The position numbers were made by a program, and so were the translations under genes. The notes below the pieces were generated by a model that did no database searches, had not been told where the DNA came from, and saw nothing but the letters and a program-made list of their open reading frames with translations. This document shows, piece after piece, positions 23,351-32,904 of a stretch of DNA of 64,000 nt; position 1 is the first letter of the stretch, and the number at the start of each line of letters is the position of its first letter. Source of the DNA: Melastoma dodecandrum (Eukaryota; Streptophyta; Magnoliopsida; Myrtales; Melastomataceae); assembly GCA_029817715.1 (NCBI GenBank), contig JARUPY010000330.1, positions 1 to 64,000 on the forward strand, given 5' to 3'.

Positions 23351-25368
23351 TCACATGAGCATATGCAGGCGGCAAAACCAAACACTCGAAGGTATGTGAA
23401 TAATCGGAAGGATTACCTGACCCAAACTTAATGAGGCGTCTGTGCTCCCCAAGTGCCTTCGATGAGGAGGAATCGGTTCACCAGATAAACATGCCAGGTT
23501 TAACGGCTTCTGCCCAGAAAATCCTTTCCGAATGAGTCCCTGCCATTCGAAAGCCATGCACCGAGCTTTTTCAAGTAGAGTGCGATTCATCCGTGTCTGC
23601 TACTCCATTTTGCATGTGGCTGTACCGATAACCGTCCGATGTCGGATTATTGCCTTCTTTTAGGCAGAATTTCATTGAAGTCAAGCAGCAGAAATTCGAG
23701 TCCATTTGTCGGTACGGAGCCTTTTTCAACACACCGGCTTTCCTGTCTGCTCTCAAACTGAGTTTTTCCACTGCTTAAAAGTATCAAAAACATCAGATTT
23801 GTTCTTCAAGAAATAAATCCATACCTTCCGAGAGAAATCGTCGATAAGGGTCAGAAAATATATGCAGCCTCCCTTCGAGGTAACTTGAGCTGGTCCCCAT
23901 AAATCAGAATGAATATAGTCTAGAGTTCCTTTCGTCTGATGTACTGCAGTGTTAAAAACTGACCCTCTTCTGCTTCCCGAAAACGCAGTGTTTCGCAGAA
24001 AATCGAGTTTCCCGATACTTGGTACGGGTAGAAGACCTCTGTTACTCAGTGCAGACATACCGTTCTCGCTCATATGCCCCAAACGCATGTGCCAGAGTTT
24101 TGCCGAGTCAGACTCGGACAATGAAGATGATATAGCTGCTGATCCCGTCACTGTCGAACCATGTAGAACATATAGACTACCTGTCTTCGTTCCTTTCATA
24201 AAACAACGAGGGCTCCGCAAGAAATCCTGATAACGCCGGACTCGATGGCAATTTTGTAGCCATGAGCATCCAGAACGCCGAGGGAGATTCAGATTCTTCC
24301 TTAAATCAGGAACATGCCTGACATTTGATAATGTCCTGATGACGCCATCATGCATCCTCACCCGAAACTGTACCACTGCCGACGACGCTACAAGTCGCAT
24401 TATTGCCCATGAGGACAACTCCACCTGCAACAGGAGTAGGTACGTAGTAAACCAGTCCCGATTGGGACACATGTGGTACGAGCATCCAGAGTCGAGAATC
24501 CACTGTTCCTTATACTTGGGTTTGCTGTCTTCAGTGACCAACATGAAGTCATATGTCTCCTGCTCAGCAACTCCTGCATCAGCTGTCTCAAGTTTTTGTT
24601 TTCCCGCATCATTGTCTTGGCCATCCTTTTCCTTCTTTTGAAGCTGCCAACAATCTTTTCTAAAATGGCTCTTCTTTTTTGCAAAACGTGCAAAACTTGG
24701 ATTTTCTCCTCGATTTTGGACCTGGGACCTGTTTCGTGCCAGAAGATTTGGCCTGTTCTCTGCCTCTTGCAGCAATCCAGAACCCTGCTCATCGGACTTG
24801 ATCGAGTCCGTGCGGTTATCCAGCTGCTCCTTGCCTACTAGATTCCCCTTCACATCCTCGAACGTGAGAGAGTTTCTTCCATAGATCATCGTCTCACGGA
24901 ACGTGGAATGCGAAGAAGGCAAAGAACACAATAACTGTAAGGCTTGATCCTCATCTTCAATCTTAGCATCAACGTTTTTCAAATCATTAATTAGGGCAAC
25001 AAAGTCACTGATGTGCTTCTTTGATAGACGTACCTTCGGCCATACTGAAAGTGTATAGCCGCTGTTTCAGCACCAGCCGATTGACGAGAGTTTTCGTCAT
25101 ATACAAACCTTCCAACTTCTGCCATAATCCACTCGTCGTCTTCTCTGTCAGAACCTCTTGTAGGACATTGTTGGAGAGGCACAATTGAATTGCTGTGAGT
25201 GCCTTCTGATCCAACTTCTTCCAATCGCTTGCAGACGTTTCAGCCGGCTTGTCTTCCAAAGCCGTGTCGAGGATCGTTCTGCACGAGGATTGCGAACATC
25301 CGGACTTGCCATAGTCCGAAATTGGAATTGCCATCGTACTTGTCGATGTCGAATTTCGTCAGCGGCAT
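23351..25368 (-). pseudogene. Copia gag, protease and integrase remnants
   Basis: The gag start is probably the ATG at 25368 (MPLTKFDIDKYDG). Gag continues through KLDQKALTAIQLCLSNNV and LWQKLEGLYMTKTLVNRL in a second frame at 25300-25060. A 409-codon open frame at 24982-23753 then carries gag C-terminal sequence, a damaged zinc knuckle (one Cys is lost, leaving HFRKDC), the protease site LDSGCSYHMC, the pre-integrase block KLWHMRLGHMSENGM and the integrase opening HSDLWGPAQV with FLTLIDDFSRKVWIYF. Further integrase remnants (MNRTLLEKARCMAF) reach 23351. Frame breaks separate the parts. Confidence 0.88.
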
Positions 25369-25396
25369 CTTGAGTCGATGTAGTGAGACACCCGAT

Positions 25397-25414
25397 CCGA
25401 AAGCTCTGATACCA
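25397..25414 (-). other. Copia primer-binding site (initiator tRNA-Met type)
   Basis: On the minus strand TGGTATCAGAGCTT lies three bases after the 5' LTR end. This is the sequence complementary to the 3' end of initiator methionine tRNA used by many plant Copia elements. Confidence 0.9.
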
Positions 25415-25417
25415 GAT

Positions 25418-25796
25418 TGTTGTAATTTGGATATACGGGTATATCGAAATCGAAAGAAGACACGACGATTTACGTGGTTCGGGTCGGCGGTGTACCGATC
25501 CCTACGTCCACGGGCAAAAGGAGGGGGCAATTTTATTGATGGTTCTTGTGGAGGAGCTTACAAGGGAAAAACCCTAACTCTCATGAGACAAAAAAATATC
25601 TCACACAACACAACACACACAATCTCATGACCCTCTATTGTGTGTAGGATAATATACCCCTAATTATTCTTGAGATATAAAATCTCCCCTGATTTTTCGA
25701 AAGACCCCAACAAAGAAAATAAATATAATATTTTCTCCCCCTAAAGCTTCTCGGGTCTCCGTTTTAGGGATGTAAATTCAAGACACACTTTTAACA
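25418..25796 (-). repeat. Copia 5' LTR
   Basis: 379 bp with TG...CA ends. It is the pair of the LTR at 20689-21111 and lies next to the primer-binding site, which fixes it as the 5' copy on the minus strand. Confidence 0.92.
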
Positions 25797-27254
25797 GGGT
25801 ACATGACTAATTCTGATCTCGAGCAAGCCGTGAAAGCGTTTGGTCGATATTTCTAGGATATACAGGTGATTGGCTTTTCTGATATCCGTTGATTTTCTCA
25901 TACTGACGTGCTTACAGTGTGTTGTTACCGGTGAAAGCTTCTTGTTGGTTTTAGTGACGTTCAGCATGTTTAATCCACAGGTATAGTATATATGATACTG
26001 CTGGACTGATTATCCTTTTCCTCATGGAGGTGCTTTTGGATCCCATAATCAGTATACGGAAGAGTTTTAATGGAGTTCCCCTGGTAAATAAGTTTGTAAA
26101 CGGTAACCCAGGTTTCCTTTAGGAATTTTCTTGGACCGTTTCTAAACTAGAGATGTATAACGTCTTTTTCTGCAGTGGGTGATTGAAATATCTGAAAAAC
26201 CTGGCAAAGAAGAGGCTAAACCTGCATTTGAAGAGGCAAGTACATTATGTGGGAAAAAGAATTTTACATTTGATTACAAATCTTGCTTGTTCTTCTCATT
26301 TTTATACCTAATTACTAAATAATTATAAAGATTGCAACATCATAGTCAACACAGTAATTAGATGACGATCCAACTTCAAAGAAAGCACACCCTACCAAAA
26401 TGAAATACTTGAAATAGTAATTTTGATGAGTGTGGATTCAACTAAAATAGATGCCAAGGCGATGATTTTTACAATTTTTTACTGAAAGATTCATTTATAT
26501 GTATGCATTTTTATATACAAGTACACATGTACATATGCATTTTCTGCAAGTATTCACTATCAATTTTATACCCATGTACAGGAAACATTATTATGCATGC
26601 CCTGATGATGAGACGTTTCGATTTCTGGCTAGCACTTATAGCCACTTTCACTATAACATGTCTTCGAGCAAAGAGTTTCCTGAAGGAATCACAAACGGAG
26701 CATCTTGGTAAAGACACATCCTTGATGTGTTTATGACGCTTAAGTGTCCACAGCTATGCTTTTTAATAAATTGCGCCTATTTTGTATATTTTTTACATTT
26801 TTGCCCCCTTATTTAACTGTTTCTTGGTGGCTCTAATTCTCTTTACCAATTTGTGATTAACATGTGGCAGGTATCCTATATATGGTGGCATGCAGGATTA
26901 CAATTATATTCATGCTGGATGTCTGGAATTGACATTAGAAATCAGCGATGACAAATGGCCCAGTGCTAGTGAGGTCTGATTGTCTTTGAGTCTATATTCA
27001 AGAGTATTTCTGAAACACAATTTCTAGAATATAACTAGTATTTGGCTACATTGTCCAACCAAGTAGAGTAAATTTGGTGCTGTTAATCATGTCCTTCGCC
27101 TAGCAATAGTGTTTATCAGCATTATTCAGTTCAAAATTCCACTGAGCCTGCACATTTTTCCCTGTTTGAGTCGATGTTGAAAATATTGTACACTTACTGA
27201 TGGTGGCTCATTTCCTTTTTTTGGGTGAACTCTGGTTATGCTGTTCTGGAGTAA

Positions 27255-27317
27255 ATGCCTCCCTATTTTTTCTGGGATTTCACCCTCTAGCTGATTATGG
27301 CTTAACTGCAAAAACAA
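27255..27317 (-). other. Leucine-rich-repeat-like relic inside an intron
   Basis: Minus-strand codons read LQLSHNQLEGEIPEKIG, a close fit to the plant extracellular LRR consensus LxLSxNxLxGxIPxxIG. It sits antisense in an intron of the carboxypeptidase gene, with no flanking LRRs seen. It may be a scrap of an LRR receptor-like protein gene, or chance. Confidence 0.45.
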
Positions 27318-28778
27318 AGATTGTGAAATTTTCTTTCCTGTGATATATTGCTCCTGTTCTCACTTTCAAAATGAAAATCTGCAGCTTCCTACTCTCTGGG
27401 AATATAACAAGATGAGCATGCTACATCTTGTCGCTAGTGTGGCCAAGGTAAATATTCATCATGTGGGGTTGCGAAAACATCTTTCATAAGTAAAAACTGA
27501 AAAGGTTTAAAAGCAAAACATGCGTCTTATTTTGGAAAGGAAGTAGTTCTGTGGCTATTCACATGCAATCAAGCTGCTCCTGAAATACTGTTTCCTCTAA
27601 TTTAATTTGATAATCGACAGAGGGGAATTCATGGAAGGATATATTTCCTCAGATGGTGGAGGGCCCTTGCCTGGTGCTGTCCTCTGTCAATGGAATTAAT
27701 TATACGGTATGGTTGCAGAGTTTGATTTTCTTTTCCCTTAGTTGCTTATGGTTAGCTGGTATCAAATGCATCTCGGGTTCTTTTATGGCAGATGAAATTA
27801 ACCCACTTAGGCAGATTAGATTTGGGCAAGTGTACATTGTTGAACTTTAGCAGAAACTTTGTGAGGGCATAATATGATTAAAAGAAACGGGAAGTAAATT
27901 TTAAGCCTGCTTCAGTGGGGACAGTCTCTTGATTGTCATGCACCAGCTACTTGTCTCATGTTTTACTCTTCTCTCCAAAGCCTTTTGTCACTTTGCAAGC
28001 AGCTGTTACCCAGAATGTGGTTCCATTCTCTGGGCACATCTAGTTCGCCGATACCTTCTGGTTTTCTCTCTCCCCTTTTTGTCTTGAAAAATAAGGAAAT
28101 CAATAAAAGCCCTTTTTTGAATCTTCAAGGCCAAAAATAATTTGCTGACTCTCTCCCTCCAATCTTATTACCGGTTCTTTCGGTATTTATAACCGTCACC
28201 GTCTTTGTCACAGGTTGAAGCTGGTAAAGCATTCGCTGACTATCATCGCCTGCTAGCGCCTGATAACAAATATGAAGGTATTGGGGGAATACTAGTCTTT
28301 TTTTTTTTGTTTGCTTTTTGTGCTATGACATGCTGAAAACTTCTGGAGGGATTCCCAGTCCTCTAGCCCAAAACCAATGGCATCATTTTTTCTCCCCCTA
28401 TAAACATTTAAAACGAGCCTGTCGTGATGAAGGATGTTGTTTTCAAATCCTCCGCGTGCAGTTTTCGCATCCATGCCTGGCTACAAACCAAAGAACACGA
28501 CGGTTTGGCTGGAAGGGGGAGCCATGTCTTTGGACTTCATCCTCGACCCGGATACCGGAAGCTCGAGGGAAACCAAGGCAAAAGGTTGGTGATACTGCAA
28601 CTGTAACGGGGGCATCCAGGGACTGGAGCTGACGGGATTCACGGGGCGGACCCAATCACAGCTCTACCTTCTGGTAGTGGTGGCGACTATATTCATCCTC
28701 ATTTTCTTCGGGAGTAGATTATCCTCCTTAAAGCACAGACAGTCGGGATCATCAAAAAGAACGATGGTCATGGTCTGA

Positions 28779-29599
28779 GGGAGGGCTCTCTCTTTTTTAA
28801 ACATTTTTTAGTATTTCTTTTACTCCAAAGGAAGATGAGTGACAGTGAATGTGAAGGTGCTATTCTTCCTTTGGTTTCAATTTCAAATTATATGGCCCCG
28901 AGTACCTCATTTTCCTTGACCTTATCTTCCCTTGTAAATAGGATAACTCAAGAAACCCAAAAAAGGTCATCATGGTTGCTTAGTCTAAGGACAAAACAAT
29001 CCAACCATTGACTAAAGGATAAACGAGTGATCAATTATTAAAGCCACAACAAATAATATGGACCACCAAAAAGCAAATACAAGGGAGACTTTTTTCTTGG
29101 AGTAGATAAAAATTCTTACAAGAGACGGAAGGCAAAAGGCAAAGGTGGGGATAGAATCTTCGTCTCCCCGGTCCACGCGTCGGCCTCCAATTGGCCCTTC
29201 CTCCCTGGTTTTGCTTGTCCCAGGCCTTGGTCTTACCGGAGATCCCAAAAACCGCAGATAATAAATATCTGAAAAACAGAGAGAATCCACCTCCGTATTT
29301 GATTCTTTCTTCTGGCTTTTTCTTTTTTCTTCCCCCCTCCCCTCTGCATTCTCGTCCCCACCCTTCTTCTCCGACTAACCAAAAAAGAGAGTCATTGGCT
29401 TTTTGTTGATTACCATCCGCCCTTTGTTCTTCCCCGATTTGTTTACCTCGATTAACTTCGACGACCATTCTTTTGGAATTGTGGCGGGGGCCGCTTTCCT
29501 TGATATTTAAGCGTTGGCGTTTACCCAGGTTTTATATTCGCAGCAAGAAGGATTCTTTCTTCTCCTTCTTGGGCCTCGCGTCCTCCGGTGGTTGTTACG
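28779..29599. other. Upstream region of choline/ethanolamine kinase
   Basis: The left part is 3' flank of the carboxypeptidase gene. The right part (about 29280-29599) is pyrimidine-rich and probably holds the 5' leader of the kinase. No gene is seen in either part. A minus-strand frame of 145 codons at 29031-29468 is low-complexity and looks spurious. Confidence 0.4.
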
Positions 29600-31173
29600 A
29601 TGACGGTGAAGGCAAAAGGGATTCTTCCTGGCTCAGCGCCGGGGGAGCTGAAGGAGGTTCTGATTGCGATCGCAACTGAGCTCGGGGACGCCGTCGATGA
29701 CCTGAATGCCCTCAAGGTGGTTCCTCTCAAGGGCGCCATGACCAATGAGGTGTTCCAGATCAATTGGCCCTCGAGGAAAGGGGGCGGAGCCGTTAGGAAG
29801 GTGTTGCTGAGGATTTATGGTGAGGGCGTCGAGCTTTTCTTTAACAGGGACGACGAGGTCAAGACTTTCGAGTGCATGTCGATGCATGGCCAGGGACCTC
29901 GGCTTCTCGGTCGATTCGCCGACGGGAGGGTGGAGGAGTTCATCCATGCAAGGGTAAAATATCCTTGTCCTCTTTAGAAGATTCCTCCAGAGTAGTTTAC
30001 CTTAGCCATCGACTGACCTTTGTCTTGTTCTATCCAGACTTTGAGCGCCACCGACCTCCGCAACCCAGATGTTTCTGGGCTAATTGCTGCTAAGCTAAGA
30101 GGATTCCATAATCTCGAGATTCCCGGTCCTAGGAACGTCCAACTCTGGGACAGAATGAGGTGATTCACGACGAAATGGTCGTTCGCAAATTGGCTTTATG
30201 TGGGTGCGCTCTGGCTTGACAGAAAATTTACCTTTCCTTGTAGGAGTTGGCTCAAGGAAGCCAGAGCTCTGTGCAGCGACAGAGATACAAAGGATTTTGG
30301 CTTGCATAAGCTGGAGGAGGAGATTTCCTTGCTCGAGAAGGCGCTGTCGAGGGAAGATGAGGCTATCGGCTTCTGCCATAACGATTTGCAGTATGGTAAC
30401 ATCATGATGGACGAGGAGACCAGATCAATCACTCTCATTGTAATCAATCCCCTGTTCTCTCGGTCGTCTCCATCTTTTTTGTCCATGGAGATGAAACACG
30501 ATTTCTGAATCATGGTGTCTTGCAGGACTACGAGTATTCGAGCTATAACCCCATCGCCTATGATCTTGCCAACCATTTCTGTGAGATGGCTGCGAACTAC
30601 CACTCCGATACGCCTCATGTTCTAGACCATGGCCTGTATCCAGGTAATTCTTCTGCTTCGGTTTTCGAAGTCATGTCACCGTTGGAACTCAACGCATAAC
30701 TAAAGGTGTACGGTGATGACAGATTACGAGGAGCGTGTGAGATTCGCATGGAACTACTTGGACTCTACAGGTGAGGACTGCCTTCAGCAAAGGCCCGAGT
30801 CCATGTTTTATTCTTAGCCCAAAGTCAAAGTTGATGTCGACCTTTCGACTACATTGCAGGAGACAAACCGAGCCATACAGAAGTGGCTCAACTCGTGGAT
30901 GATGCTGAGAAGTACACTCTCGCGAACCATCTCTTCTGGGGCTTGTGGGGTCTAATCTCGGTGGGTGTATCTGCATATGCATAAAACAAACACATGGGAC
31001 TTGTGATGGGGGGTTATTGTCTGCTTATGTATATTCTTACTCCGGTTTGCTTCTTCCAAGTTCAGGCACACGTGAACAACATCGACTTCGACTATAAGGA
31101 GTACGCAAGGCAGAGATTTGGACAGTACTGGAAAAGGAAGCCTGTGGTACTCGGTTGTACCCATGCCATGTAA
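29600..31173 (+). CDS. Choline/ethanolamine kinase, intact, 7 exons
   Basis: It phosphorylates choline (or ethanolamine) with ATP, the first step of the CDP-choline route to phosphatidylcholine, in the cytosol. Exons 29600-29953, 30038-30159, 30244-30439, 30526-30643, 30723-30770, 30860-30960 and 31066-31173 join in frame with GT-AG introns to give 348 residues, the usual size for plant members. Motifs: [12 protein letters not shown] with the RKVLLRIYG nucleotide-site strand in exon 1; the Brenner catalytic motif [10 protein letters not shown] in exon 3; the metal-binding [21 protein letters not shown] in exon 4; and [10 protein letters not shown] then a [15 protein letters not shown] tail. 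The ATG at 29600 is chosen over in-frame upstream codons because those include no ATG. The choice between choline and ethanolamine as preferred substrate cannot be made from sequence alone. Confidence 0.95.
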
Positions 31174-31643
31174 AAGAGACCTAGGAGGAACAATGCCATA
31201 CTAGAATAAATCTCAGCCTCCATGAGCCTCGTCTGTAAAACCTTGTAAGGATATACAATCATCCAGTGAATAACAATGTGTAATGCACATTAGCTTGGCT
31301 ATCTCGATCCACGCTAATAACCCGTCAATTGCGACGTGGAGCCTGGGTATAGACAATTTATGAAGGTATGAATAGCCTTTGTCAGTGAGAAACCATTGAA
31401 GCAGCTGTTTCTAAGCTTAAACGAAGTAGCAGATAATGCAAACAAGCTCATGATCAAACAAGCAATGTACCAAACTGCCGTGTCCTCCTCATAATGCCAG
31501 GGAAGTCGCCTGGCAAGAATCATAGCTGATCGCATCACAAGACTCGCTGAAGTTAATCTGGATTTCCTATCCAATGCTGGGAGACATCAAACCACAACTA
31601 TATCAACGGATTCAGGATGCTTGGGGCAGGCAGTACCTGGAGT
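31174..31643. other. Convergent 3' flanks
   Basis: This stretch lies between the kinase stop (plus) and the end of the broken minus-strand gene at 31644. The 86-codon minus-strand open frame here has no recognised domain and is probably 3' untranslated sequence. Confidence 0.4.
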
Positions 31644-32705
31644 TCACCAGCCATACTTCTTTAGAAAGTCTTCCATTCTCTTCCTCATCCTAGCGAAAAC
31701 AATGACCATGCAGGTGATGATGATCCACGGATTGAATTTCCTGCCGTCAGTGTGCATTTTCTGGATCCATGAGGGAGGGTCTTTCACAACTAATGATATC
31801 AGGAGGGTGATTAAGGGCTACGATCAGAAAAATCTTTGTTATTGGCTTGAACAAGGAATCCTGAAAAGGAATCACATCAGCTGTTGGTCAGAGCCAAAGT
31901 CTCAGACATCCATCCCTGTTCCGACCTTCCTCTTCCAAAGTGTTTCGGTCCCTTCTCCTATGATATCAGACCTTATTATAATAATCCGAATTCCTAATCA
32001 TTAGCTCATCTGGGAAGAAACTTTCTGGGAAGAATGGCACGATCATATTGAAAATGGTTCCTACATAATCTTCAAACTTTCTAAACTACTAAACAACGGC
32101 AGATAATCCAATCGCCCCTGGTTCTCGAAGGACGAAACACTCTGCCCCACCTCAATGACACCGGCAAACTCGTCGCTATTCGATCAACAAAAGCATGGTT
32201 TGTAGACGGAATTCACAAAAAGCTAACAAGGATAGGGTCAATGGGGTGACGGATCAAGCCAGGCATGGTAACCTTGGGATCACAGTCTATGTAAGCGACA
32301 GCTCCGTCCTTGCATGGCCGCAAGGATCAGCTCGGGTTGAACCGGATGGGAGCGCCCGCGTCCAAAACCGGAGCCGTTAACGTGGTTAGGGTTGAACGCG
32401 TGGATGGACTTGAATCCGTACCGATCGAGGATGTCGCGGACCTCGAGCTGGTCCTGGTTTCAACCTCCGAGCATCCACTTGGAACCGTCGACGGGACCTT
32501 TCCCCTGCCGTTAAACGTGGATCTCCACCTCAGGGACAAGAGTCCTGACGCTTTCCCGCCCCGCCGTCGGCGAAACCTCGGCCTCGGCGACTATCTCGCC
32601 GGAATCGCCGACGCAAGCTTCTTCTTCTCCTCCGCCGCCGCCCTGCACACGATCGATAGGCGATCGCCGTTCTTCATATTGGGACACGTATTTGGAGAAA
32701 ATCAC
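31644..32705 (-). pseudogene. Broken gene for a conserved membrane protein of unknown name, possibly plastid-targeted
   Basis: Minus-strand blocks run from MIFSKYVSQYEERRSPIDRV (32705) through PEVEIHV, RQGKGPVDGSKWMLGG and DQLEVRDILDRYGFKSIHAF (32540-32390), then GAVAYIDCDPKVTMPGLIRH (near 32300-32240), to a hydrophobic segment and the end FNPWIIITCMVIVFARMRKR...KKYGW followed by TGA at 31644-31646. The pattern looks like a conserved plant protein with one C-terminal membrane span, but I cannot name it. Two stops are nonsense substitutions by appearance: TAA after EIHV, and TGA after the Gly-Gly of MLGG where Trp would be expected. Frames also shift after PNPNH-type sequence near 32370. It is convergent with the kinase and divergent from the IST1-like gene, 200 bp away. 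Confidence 0.6.
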
Positions 32706-32904
32706 GGAAATACCACCCCCTAGATAACCTTATTTTTATTACATATATAAAAAGGACACCATGTTCTTATTCTGACACCTCTATCCACGAACATATTTAC
32801 TGCCACAACTCTCCCCTTGCGTCTTCTCCGTTTCGTGAATTCATCGCCCATCCAATTCGATAATATCCGATCACTGCTGGCGGCGAGCGGCGGCGGCGAC
32901 ATCG

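Larger units (their letters stand above)
20689..25796 (-). mobile_element. Full-length but decayed Ty1/Copia retrotransposon
   Basis: The 5.1-kb element lies on the minus strand, with the 5' LTR on the right. Order on the minus strand: LTR, primer-binding site, gag, protease, integrase, reverse transcriptase, RNase H, polypurine tract, LTR. This is the Copia order, with integrase before reverse transcriptase. The LTRs begin TGTTAAAA and end in CAACA. All coding parts are present as fragments in shifting frames, so the copy is non-autonomous now. It lies in the sense opposite to the carboxypeptidase gene that it splits. Confidence 0.93.
20658..28778 (+). pseudogene. SOL1-like zinc carboxypeptidase (M14, carboxypeptidase D type), interrupted by Copia and lacking catalytic exons
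   Basis: SOL1 of Arabidopsis is a membrane-anchored metallocarboxypeptidase that trims a C-terminal residue from CLE19 propeptide. Exons recognised here: a first exon split by the Copia element (about 20658-20688, resuming at 25797-25865 with GYMTNSDLEQAVKAFGR); a weak GK.VNG piece near 26085; WVIEISEKPG (26175-26236); HYYACPDDETFRFLAS to ITNGASW (26582-26707); [17 protein letters not shown] with the [12 protein letters not shown] catalytic-Glu region (26871-26973); LPTLWEYNKMSMLHLVASVAK (27385-27447); GIHGRI and NGINYT (27621-27706); FADYHRLLAPDNKYE (28214-28277); and MPGYKPKNTTVWLEGGAMSLDFILDPD plus a C-terminal membrane span (28462-28778). The exons that should carry the HxxE zinc motif and the NPDGF-type substrate site are absent between 26237 and 26581. 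One-base changes break the first exon (near 25853) and the 27621 exon. It cannot make an active enzyme as it stands. Confidence 0.85.

Noticed and set aside
29031..29468. Minus-strand open frame of 145 codons
   Set aside because: Lys/Glu/Gly-rich low complexity in the pyrimidine-rich leader of the kinase gene. No motif or start context.
29588..29599. Upstream start for the choline/ethanolamine kinase
   Set aside because: The codon at 29588 is GTG; the first ATG in frame is at 29600 and gives the usual family length.
31314..31574. Minus-strand open frame of 86 codons as a separate gene
   Set aside because: No domain, and it lies where the 3' untranslated region of the broken minus-strand gene is expected.
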